Below, in pieces: positions 1-11,556 of a DNA stretch of 64,000 nt (its first letter is position 1; each line of letters starts with the position of its first letter). The notes beneath the pieces were generated by a model. The model made no database searches. It had not been told where the DNA came from and saw only the letters and a list, made by a program, of their open reading frames with translations. The position numbers and the translations under genes were made by a program. This stretch comes from Cristatella mucedo (lineage: Eukaryota; Bryozoa; Phylactolaemata; Cristatellidae), in the NCBI GenBank assembly GCA_009760855.2, contig WPIO01000023.1, positions 1,491,501 to 1,555,500 on the forward strand. Reading direction: 5' to 3'.

Positions 1-1850
1 CCTCTGCTTCTCTGCGGCGAATATACCGCGGGAGGCCCGGCTGACGGGTTCCCAGCTCTTTAGGCCAAGAACGCCGCGGCGCTGGAGAGATTCGTTCGAT
101 CGGCGGCGGCGGCGTCGTCGTGCCGCGTCGCTCGTCGAACGAGGCCGGCGCCAGCCGCCGATCTTAGCTGCTCAGTTCGAGTTTCCGCTGAATGTAACGG
201 CGAACGCTACACTGTCGCGAACCTGATGCCGGATGCTCGCGTGTGGATCTATGGCTGAGCAGATTCCGACCGGTTTACTTGCTGCAGCACCGTTCCCAAG
301 TGCTTTCGCTCAGACGACGCTTTCTGGCACTCGCGCAACTCGTCGTCTTAGGAAGCTCGCGCGACGATGGGCGCGCGCGAGCGGGTTTCGCATCACACGG
401 GGATGCGCTAGCGACCTGTACGCGCTGCCGCGAGCGCTCGCTCTCCAACATCTCGGTGACGCTGGCTGCATACAGCCGGCGGCGTCCGACGGTCGCCGGT
501 AGAGCCTCGGAGCTCGGCGGCAGGTGGCTGCGATTCGCGAAGCGATCGTCTCCAGCATGTCGCGACGAAGTCATCTGGGCGTTTTGCGGAGCGAGACGTG
601 TGCGCGCTGCGTCGGAGCCGGAGAGGATGTCTTCGCGCGTGCACAAGGACATTCCGGAGCGAGCGAGCGGGCGGGCGTGGCGATATCGGTCGCGGCTGCT
701 GCTCCGATTAGTCCGCTCCTCTCTGGTTTCCCCGAAGAGAAGGCGTGCGGAGCGAGCGGACTCAGCAAAGGTTCGTCCAAGCTGAATGATGATAGCCGAA
801 ATGATAGCCGAAATGATAGCCGAAATGATAGCCGAATGGCAAGCGGCGCCCTGACCGCCGGCAGCACCCGCGTCGCAGCGCGGATGCCGCCGGCGGTTGG
901 CTGCCAGCCAAGGCAGAGGGCGCTGCACGGCCTCGCTTCTCGATCCAGGCGGCCGCCGCCGCCGTCCGTCGCTGCCCCCTCTGTCGCGCGTGCATGGCGG
1001 TCTTACCTCCGCCGGCAGCTCGCTTCCGATCGCTCCGACGCATCTTGAAAGGGACGCGACGGCGCGCATCGGTACGTGAGTTGCACGCGCTCCATCGAGT
1101 GCAACTTCGCGCGCACTCGCGCGAAGCACGATCCGAGCAGTTCGCTCCTTGGACGGCCGCCGCGGCGGCGGCCGCGCTCGGCTGAGCTCACGAGAGCGCA
1201 CGCGCCGCTCGACCGTAGGTCCCGGCCCGCGTCGTGCGGCTTCGCGACGCAGGCCTCTGTTGACGCAGCTGCTGCTTGGGTGACAGCGTTCGCGCAGAGA
1301 GGGGTGCGAGCCAAACGCAAGCATTTGCCAGCTACGCCAGAGGAGGAGCTGCTCCGGCATAGCTGGCAGATGAGATCTGGAGATAACGAGAGCCGCGCAC
1401 TCCTCTTTCGTCGCGGCGAAAGCGAGAGAGCTCGTCTATGGGAGAGATTCGAGAGCGGCGCTGCTTTGCCGTCGCCGAGGCGGCGAAGCAGCTTCCGGTT
1501 CCTGTTTTCGCCTTCTCGCGAGACACGGAGCTCGTCCGGCGCTCTGGGGCGTCCGCGGGCTCGCCGAAGCATCGCGGGCGAATGCGACGCCGAGTGGACC
1601 GGCGCTCGCTCGCCGGCGGCTCATTTGCTGCGACACGCTTCGCCGCGCTCGCTTCGCCGCGCTCGCTCCCCGGAGGAGGGCAGGAGGCGACGCGCTCAGT
1701 TCGCCGCTCGCCCGAGGAATTAATTGTCGCGCTAATTGGCAGTCCAGACGCCGCCGACTGGAGCGCTAGATTGAGCGCACCGGCCATTACCGAAGGCCAA
1801 ACGCTTCCATTAGGAAGAATTAGGGTACTCCCGCCGCTGCGACATTGATT
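1..1850. other. GC/CpG-rich stretch, no recognised exon
   Basis: This stretch is visibly richer in G, C and CpG than most of the window. Because of that it is open in several frames on both strands, but none of those frames shows a domain, signal peptide or codon pattern I can recognise, and the readings on opposite strands cannot both be real. It lies upstream of the first gene 1 exon in the window, so it may be intronic, or a CpG-rich promoter or 5' region. I saw no Ig1-like exon (tryptophan followed by a D-x-G-x-Y-x-C motif) here. Confidence 0.5.
789..836. repeat. 12-bp tandem repeat, four units
   Basis: Four perfect head-to-tail copies of ATGATAGCCGAA. The unit is a multiple of three, so it does not interrupt open frames through it. 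It sits in the GC-rich leader of the window. Confidence 0.9.
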
Positions 1851-1968
1851 TTCTCCCGCCGCGATGGCTCTCAGAAACGGAGGCTGCAAGCCAAACGCCG
1901 AACGCCGGCATTTGGCATACAATTACGCTCGCAGAGCTCCAGGTCTTGGCACGCCTTTAGAGTGAATG

Positions 1969-2335
<367 letters not shown>

Positions 2336-2865
2336 GAGACTTCTCTCCTGCCACAGGTATACTTTTCACTCGCTCTTCTTTGCCTGAGATAGAGCTACCT
2401 TATTCTATCGTCGATAGAAGCAGGCCGCCCAAGCTTTGAATGCACTATGGAGAACTCGTTTCAGATTAGCACTCACCTGTGTCTGTGTGACTTTTCAGTG
2501 TTACTGATGGGTGTATGTATATATAAACATACACATATATGTGTGTGCGCGTGCGTGCGACGCATAAACGCGCACACGCGCACACACACATACCTGTACA
2601 TACAAATACGTAGCAATCCAGACCAGATTAGACTAGACAATTCGCCGAAAGCTAATGTTAGTGTCGCGGTTAAGTTGTAGATTGCATGCGGGCATGTTAT
2701 AAAAACGAATGCGAGGACAAACAAACAGTTTGCCCTAAGCTAGCTCGTTTTGAGCGGTCCACCGAACAGCCGAGATCAACGAGGCACAGTTGTCTGAACG
2801 GGTTGTCTGACTTCTCTACTCTCACGTTGTCCACGCGAACGGCCGTCCTCAGCGCGAACACCAAC

Positions 2866-2982
2866 TTGATATTACTCACCATTCAATCGCATTTCCCTTT
2901 GCAGCAAATGTAAAGCGCCTAGAAAGAGATTGAGTTCTCTGAGGGCGCTTTATCAAGTGCATTATTATTATTATTATTATTG
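2866..2982 (+). mobile_element. L2/CR1-type LINE 3' end with (ATT)n tail
   Basis: Matches the 3' terminus shared by many copies in this window: GTAAAGCGCCTAGAAAGAG, then GTTCTCTGAGGGCGCTTTAT, then AAGTGCATT and an (ATT)n tail. The two GCGC arms can pair into a short hairpin, a typical L2/CR1 3' end. It stops only 17 bases before the Ig2 exon at 3000. Confidence 0.85.
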
Positions 2983-2999
2983 TACTTCCGTTGATGCAG

Positions 3000-3155
3000 T
3001 TCCGCCGAGGATCTACCGGGGCCTATCGAGTAGCCGCGGCGTGGAGGTGACCGAAGGCGCCAGCGTGTTTCTCATGTGCAACGCATCGGGCGTTCCGCCT
3101 CCGATAATTCGATGGACGCGGAGGCCCGCGGATAACCCGGACGCTCATACGCAGT
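3000..3155 (+). CDS. Gene 1 exon: first half of Ig2
   Basis: A 156-base, phase 1-1 exon between TTGATGCAG and GTAAGT. It encodes PPRIYRGLSSS, a VTEGASV strand and LMCNASG with the first Ig cysteine (also an N-A-S glycosylation sequon), then PPPIIRWTRR with the invariant tryptophan. The 'VTEG...C.ASG.P.P.I.W.R' pattern is typical of Ig2 in lachesin-like proteins. The acceptor is unusual: a LINE tail ends at 2982, so the branch-point region must lie in or beside transposon-derived sequence. Confidence 0.88.
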
Positions 3156-6100
3156 GTAAGTACGATGTTCTGATCGCTGACCTGTGCTGGTCGCACCGCC
3201 GCGGCGCTCTATAGAACATGCTGCCGGAGGCCGAACCCAGTGCCGACGTCCGCTCGTTGCCACGGCAACGGCAATCCGCTTCGAAGCGAGCACACTCTTC
3301 AGAGCGTGGGCTGTTCTCAATACTGCTGCTCGACAGTCGAAAGTGACTGGCGGCCAGTCCTCTCGCTGGCACAAGCTGGTGCCCGCTCCTTCCAGCGCCG
3401 CGGCGGAGGCTCTTCGCGCCTCCTTCACCTTCACGTCGAGGATGAAGGGCACCTTCCTCTGCTCGGCAGCGGAAGCAATTGCTCTCTGCTTGCGACCGGC
3501 GACGACTCGTCCGACCGTGCCGCCAGCCGCCGGCCTGCAGTTGGCTTTTTGGAAAGTGGAACTCCAGGGGAACTCGAGCTTGAGCGGACTAGAGCTGCCT
3601 GCAGGTGCGCGGGCGGGCGGCGGTGTCGGAATTCCGCACGACTACGACCTGAGCTAGCAAGGTCGTCGACAGAAGCAGGCGCACGCGCATCGGAGAGCAT
3701 GGCAGAGCTGGCAGACACTCTGAAGTTGAGACTCTCATTTGAAACTCTCTCGATTCACGGACGAAGGCACTCGACGGAAGCTCGATTTTTCGCGGGTTGA
3801 AAGGTTGCTCCGTTGTCAGCAGCTCAGGCAGGCAAACTCACGAATAGGAAAACGGTTTCCGAGAGCGGAGTGGGAGCAGCATGAAAGCTTAGCTCGTGCG
3901 AGCAGAGCATGGGCTGGCATGGGCCAAAGATGGCTACCTCGGATTCCACCTTTCAGAGCCAATGCTGCACACAGTGTAGTTACAGGTTTCGCTGTGCGAG
4001 ACCGAACGCTGTCTTCAGTCGAACCCGTGCGGTCTTTCGAAGTCGAGGTCAGTTTGTTCCGAGTTGGCTCTAGACCCAATTGCTCGCACCGATTACAACA
4101 GCCGTCGACTGCGGCCGGGCTTGACCGCACGCACGTACGGTGGCTCAAAAATCAAGTGTACCGCGGCTGCTCCCAACGGCAAGATGGAAGAATGATAAAA
4201 TGCTGATGCATTGTGGAGGACGCCAGACGAAATAAACAGAAGAACGAATCGAACGAGCCAGCGAGATAGAGATAAAAAAGCTGGGGTTCTTGTGGAAGCG
4301 GCTACAAAGTTGGGGTTCTTGTGGAAGCGCGTGCGGCTTGGGTGAGAACGGGCAGGGTCAATGAGTGCAAGTCAGAGTTGCGCGCGAGTGGTTATTTCTG
4401 TCCAGCGGCAATGCAGACTGCTAGATACGATAGTAATTTCGACTCCTCTTACACTCTTGTAGATTTACCGCACACGGGAGACGAGCTGACCATAATAAAC
4501 GCTTCCAGATATTGTGACGACATATACCAATGCATCGCAGCGAACGGTGTGGAGCCGCCGGACAAGCACGAAGTCAGCGTGCGAGTTCGATGTAAGTAGG
4601 GCGGCGGCACTTGAAAACCGCAGTAGCCGATTGCCTTTGAACGAGTGGTGCTATTTTTGAGTTGGCATTGACAGTCTTGATGCACGCGTACTCTGATCGC
4701 AATTTGCACCATTGATTCGATTCCGACTAGTGCATTGTGCACGGTGGCAAGCAGCCACCGTAGCGCACTGCTGCTATGCGTTGGACTACACTGCCAATGT
4801 CCTGCACAAGTGATGATGTCCCTCATCCTTCAGTGCTGCTTGCAAAGTTTTGAAAGCAGCACTGTAGTAGAAACGATAGCGTGCAGCTTGCCGTCCGAAG
4901 AGGACTATTTAAAAGAAGCGAGCGAAGCGGTAATTTAGACTTTGCACGCGAGTACACAAGATTAATGATGTTTTGCCGTATAATCGCGGCACACACAGTC
5001 GCTAATAGGTGCAGCGTCATGAGACCACGGAAATTCAGTTGATTTAAACTAGCCTTAGCCCAATGATAACGTGCTCGCACTTCGCGGCACAGGTAATAAT
5101 AATAATAATACTATATTTGATATAGCGCCCTCAGAGAACTCAATCACTTCTAGGCACTTTACATTTGCAAGGCACTTTACATTTGCCTTAACAGGTACTT
5201 GTCATTTTAAGATTTCAGTCAAGTCTTACCATTACTTTTGTGTTTATCTTGTGTTGGCGCAGGACAGCTGTTCTCTCGAGATTCTTTGCTACATTTCAAC
5301 GAATGCCTACCGCACACTATGTGCTACCTCAATAGTAGTCACTTGCATTTATCAGCTTGCTGTGAACACTGAACGTGTGAGTGCAGGCGCTAGCGCCCAC
5401 ACCAAGAATAGAAGGCAAGCTAGGCGAGACAATCCTGAACAGGAGAGCGTAGCGTAGACTCATTGCCATCTAGTAACCCTAGCTCACAGCCAGCACGAGC
5501 TATTTCATCACGACATTTTCATTATTCTAATGAGTTTTCTTTAGTGCAATCAGAGCCTAAGCTTGCTTCGAGGCGCGGCGATTGATCTCCAACGTAAGCT
5601 GTCTCGAACATCAAAGGGAGGCATGTCTGAACTTGGAAACCGATAGATTACGTTGTACATAATTAGTACCAACGAGCGACAAAAAGGGGCTAGTCACCAC
5701 TATCAGCAGGAAAGCAGGCAGCACCTCTCCGAAAGCACTTCCGCTTTGATTACCCCAGTCTTTCGCACAGGAAAATCATCTGTCACGAACGGTTTTTTCC
5801 ACTCGTTCGCTTTCAATTCAATCTGCGGCCAATCAGCTAAATTCAAAGAGATTTACGGAGAAATACGCACTTCCTTATAGTCTATGTCTTGGCCCATGGG
5901 TAGCGTATTCAAGCCTCAAGACTTGGGTCTTGAGTTCAAGTTCATAGCAGGAAATCCTTCATCGCTCGCAGCAAGCAAAGATAATTGCCGCCGTTAATCT
6001 GCTGCCAAAAATCGAAACGAGGCTGTCGAATATGCCAACCTCGCTTCACTTTAGTAGGAAGAAATTTCCAGAGCCCTTTTCTAGAAATTTTTAGATCGTA

Positions 6101-9100
6101 TTAAATCTCAAAGTTAAAATATCTCAGCAGTATCACGCGGTGACTTTTGAGCATTTAATGAAAATTGCATAATGAAAACTGTGGACTGACCCATGAGGCT
6201 CTTATCTTATTTGTTACACGACGATGTCTATTCTCCTGCTGCCAACTGTGGCAAGTCCTTTTTGGCCGTCATGAGGTGTTACTTCCACGCTACCTACTCG
6301 CTACCTTAACTTCCTTACTGACTCAGCTACGCTTCTCACTTTCTCCATGTTGCATGAGATGAAGTCTGCTAGCTGCCGAATGCGTAGCACCGATAGCCGC
6401 TTAGGCTATATGAGGCTTTGAGCTAAAGAAAAATCTCCTGCGCATAGTCTTTTTTCTTTTTGGAGTTATGGACAAGGATACATTACTCATTGACACCTCG
6501 CTAGTTTGCACCAACAACAACAAACAAAAAAGATGACACGGGGCCAAAACGTGGGCCAAACTTCGGCTATCTTCCCACGTGCATTCGGCCATCTTCCCAC
6601 GGGTAGAGTCGCTTAGAGAAAGTCGCATCTCGATGTAAAGTAGCAAGCAACGCCTGGTGCTGCATACGCTAGCGCTACGTGTGAAATTCTGCCCTCACAA
6701 TTCCCCTGTTCATGGATATACCGCATACGCCGCCGCGAAACGCAGACTTTGAAAATGAAGACGAGTCGGGGCTGGAACGGGGCGGGGCGGGGCGGGGTAT
6801 CGCCTTAGTCCCTGAGACATGTGACTAAAAAAAGGGGGGTTACTCTGCCTCTCAAAGGTATGATCGTTTGGCTAGCCAATTCTGGCCTGGACCAGAACAG
6901 CGGGGGGGGGGAGGGAAGAAGTGAACTGTGTTATACTCCGTCGTAAGGGCCGGTTCCATGTCGTGCACCTTTCTTGCTCACACCGGCTAGCGAGCTTGCT
7001 CGTCCTTGTATCGCTGGCCGACCAGCTATATGATTGAATCACTCACAAAAAGTGGCTACAGTCTACTATTCTATCGCAATTGTTCTGCCGTGCGTGTCGC
7101 ACGTAATTCTCATGAAAGTTAAACGCTTGTAGCGCTTTTCAGCGATTTCACCACTTTAAAATGTTTGACCTTTGGTAGCTCAGTGGCGCCTGAAGAAAAA
7201 AAAGCAGATTTAACAATTAAAAAAGCAGATTTCTCAATTATGTAGCAGCAGGAGAGCCTTTGTCGCTATCGCCACCGCTTTTAGCGGGCAATAAAGAGTC
7301 GCTCACTTCAGGACTGAAACCCACGACCTGAATTGAGAAGAGCGAGTACCTTACGTCCTGGCCCAAGACCCATAGGCAAGATGCCAAATACACAATAGCG
7401 CTCGGGCGCAGCCGTAGCCAATGACTGCGTAGCCTTCCCCCTCAGCGATTCTTGATGCTGGATCGACGCTTTCCCTCACACGAGCACCGACTCGGATCGC
7501 TCAGATCGCGCTAATTCTGTCACTGCCAAGAAAGTGCCTAGAAAGAGATTGAGTTCTCTGAGGGCGCTTTATCAAGTGCATTATTATTATTGTCACCGTG
7601 CTCGCTCGAGCTGATGCAGCCAGCCGATTTGGACTCTGACTTGACTTTGATTTTGACTCTGACTCGACTTTGATTCTGACTTGACCACATTTAAAAAGAA
7701 CTTAAAAACACACCTATTTAGGAGAGCATTTAGTGGGTCCCTGTAATTCATCCTTCGTGTGCTTATGCGCGCTGACACTGTGCATGCTGCCACTAACCAC
7801 ATTCGCATGCTGACCCTGTGCATGTCACCCCTAACCATGTTATTCATTTCGTTTGTTTCTTCAAGCATGATTTTACTTACCTTTCCATTGCATTTCCCTT
7901 TGCAGCAAATGTAAAGCGCCTAGAAAGAGATTGAGTTCTCTGAGGGCGCTTTATCAAGTGCATTATTATTATTATTATTATCATTGTTATTAACATTACT
8001 GTCACCGTGCTCGCTCGAGCTGATGCAGCCTGCCGATTTTGGGTCTTTGACCATTGTGCGATTTGGGTTATCTGCTATCGCCGAAGCTCCGTACGATGAT
8101 CCTCGCAGCTGACGCAAAGAATTAATGTTCGAAGCTTCATTTATGTGTTCGCGAAGTGCCCTTATACGTACCTTTGTAGCCTCTCCGGAAGTGACCGTTC
8201 GCCCGAACAGAATACTACAGCATCTGGGCATGAAGACCACCTTAGCCTGTTATGCCCGCATGTACCCCATTATCAGAGTTTACTGGACCAAGGATGATAT
8301 GGAGATCATGAGAGACCACACTCCCAGGCATAGATACGTGCAGAAGTCGATGGGTGAGTCGCCAGTCACCCAAGCATCTGTCAGTCTTGCGCCACCTGTC
8401 AGACCTTGCATTGTGCCGAATTAGGATTTGGTCAGAAAGGCGAGTTCGCTAAGTTTTATGAAAATTCAGCCATCCAAGGCTAGCTTGCGTACTTAACTAT
8501 ACTTAATGTTTACTGAGGCACACCTCAACAGCGTTATATGGTCTCAATTTTCTTGATTTGGTTAAACGAGTCTGACTTCGGCTGATGGCGAAATAGCTCA
8601 GTGCAAGGAAAGGGAAAAGGCGATCTAAATACATTTGCTCGTCCAGGAATAGGGAATGCTTTACACGGTGGCTGGCTGAACAGAGCTTTCTGGCCCTCAA
8701 TCGATCAGACTGCTGTCGCTCAGTATATGCAGTGCTGCAGAGGAAACTTAATCACGTTTCTGCAGTTGGTGGTGCATATGGCCGCCAGCTTTTTAAATCC
8801 AAGAAAATTCCGTTTTTTCCCTCTGGCTGTAGGAGCTACGGTGGCTTCCGGTTGATCAACGGATAGAGACCCAAGTCGTCATTGCTTGATTCCGCCATCT
8901 TGAGTTTAACTATTTCATCAGTTTCAGCCTCCTCGTAGGTCTTCACCAAGTCTTCTCCGGATAACAATCTGGCTGTCTAATTCTTTCGCTCAAAAACTGC
9001 AAATGACAGAAGCTTTTGCTCCGAAGGTCTCAAGGTCACTGTGAGGCTCAATTCCACATCGTATGCGTAAGATATCTACTCTCGCACTATGGAATCCGGC

Positions 9101-11467
9101 ACATAATTTTCACCCGCCCTACTGATACGCCACTTTTATATAACTGTCCTCCTGACTCAGCTATGCTTCTCACTTCTTTCTGTTGCCCGAGATGGAGTCT
9201 GCTGACGACCGTAGGCAAATTGAAAATAACGCAGGCTCTGGTTTCGCAGTAGAAAACTCTTTAACGTAATTAACCCATTTTATTCTGTGGAGGGGGCGCG
9301 TTATGATGGCATTTTATATGTTAACAAAAATAGTAATAATAATGCACTTGATAAAGCGCCCTCGCAGAACTCAAAATCTTTCTAGGCGCTTTACATTTGC
9401 TGCAAATGGAAATGCAATTGAATGGTGAGTAATATCATGCTTGATAAACAAAAAACATGAATAACATGGTTAGGGGTGGCATGCACAGGGTCAGCATGCA
9501 AATGTGGTTATTGGCAGCATGCACAGTGTCAGCACGCATAAGCACACGAAGGACGAATTACAGGGACCCACTAAATGCTCTCCTAAATAGGTGTGTTTTC
9601 AGTCCATGTTTTCTTAATAGCTTAATCCTTAACTATCACGACACTATCAAAGTAATACTTTTCGTAAATGGCGTTCTGCAATAAGTTGGACCATTTTAAA
9701 TTTAATATGCAATATGCAAAATTTAATATGCAATAAGCTGGACCATTTTAAGACCATTTTAAATATCATCGAGTCTTGAAAGGAAGGAGCTCTTATCGCT
9801 GGAAATTAAAAATTTGGCAACCGCGCATGCTATAAGATGTTTTAACAAATCTTTGTGCAGTGCTACCAAATTCACGGTGGACGCAGTATATGTGCGGACC
9901 AGTGGCTTACAGCTGATGCAGTTCCACTCTTAAATGGCTTTGGTGCATCAGCAGTTATTTAAAGATCAACGTTATAGCGGTCTGTCACAGTAATACACAG
10001 GCTTATCTTCGCTGACAATATAAACACCAATCAGCTAAAATGCTTTGCCAAAATTTGATTAGCATTCGATTAGATATTATACCAAGATCCAGCAAACCTT
10101 CTCATGGAGAGGGCACGTTTTGATAGCGCGGCACGCACAATACCATTTGCATTACTTATCGATCGGTATTTTTTGCACGTTTAATTGTACCGTACTTCAT
10201 AAAACTTTGGCCTCTTACTAAATAACCAGCGCTATTTAGCATATCTAGAGAACGCTTTAAACCAAAATGCGTTGCATACGTCTTGCAATACTAAACGTAG
10301 GGTATAGGGTATGCAGTATCTTCAGGCTAAGGTTGCTCATGACATTCACTGAAATGAAACATCACAAAATAGTTGTGTACTCCTCTAACTTCAAGGTTCA
10401 GCCATCTCAGTGAAATATTGATAACGCATAGATTCAGACGTCACACAAGACCGTACATTATTTGCTCGGCACTGTAGAGGCGTCGCTCGGAAGCTCTATC
10501 GATGACGCTCGCACCCGGCATGCCTCGCCAGCCGTGACCTCTCGTCTCGCCCACCGTGACCGCTGCCAATAAATAGGCCCACAATAGCGGCTTCGTTGGC
10601 TCTTCTGACAGGCGCGGATGCGTTTGGGCTTCCCGGTCGCCGCCGTCTGAGGAGCAGCTGCTGCTTTCTGACCTTTTTTAGGAGCGTTCAGCGTGCACGT
10701 ATACCTGCACATCGACGACATTAACAAGGAGGACTACGGCGAGTACAAGTGCGTGGCCATCAACAACGTAGGCCGAGCGGAAGCGAGAGCCGAGCTTGTC
10801 GGTAAGCCAGCGGCAACAAATAATAACAATAATAATAACAATTTGATACAGCACCCTCAGAGAACTCAATATCTTTCTATGCGCTTTACAATCGATGCAA
10901 AGGAAGCACGATCGAATGTTTGGTGATAGCATGCTCAATAAACAACAAAAATAACATGGTTAGGGGTGACGTGCGCAGGGTCAGCATGCAAGTGTGGTTA
11001 GTGGCAGCATGCAACAGTGTCAGCAAGCATAAGCACATAAAGGACGAATCGCAGGGACCACTAAATGCTGCGATGCATAAATGCGTCTTTAGTTTTTTTT
11101 TTAAATTTGGACAAGTCAGGAGACGTCGTGACGCACGTCGGGAGTGAGCTCCAGGCTTTTGGAGCATGCGAACTAAATGCTCGGTCTCCAAAAGAATTGA
11201 GCTTTGTACGAGGTATAGTGAAACAATTGGATTCCGAAAAGCGGGCGGAACGAAGCGAAGCGCGGCGACGCCGATTTCAGCTGGGCCCCGAGCAGAGCAG
11301 CAAGCACTGCCTCGCACGTGCACTCGCCGCAGCCTCGCACTCGCCGCAGACGTGAAATCGGCAGCGTTCGCGCCTCGGGCCGTTTGGCAGACAACTGCTG
11401 CCCTAGTGTGGCCAGGCAGCCGAGGCTGCTGAGGCCGGTATCAATTTTGCTTTAGGTCTTTCAGCTT

Positions 11468-11556
<89 letters not shown>

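Noticed and set aside
233-1922. Overlapping Arg-rich open frames on both strands in the GC-rich leader
   Set aside because: Composition-driven; opposite frames exclude each other and no domain or splice structure is seen.
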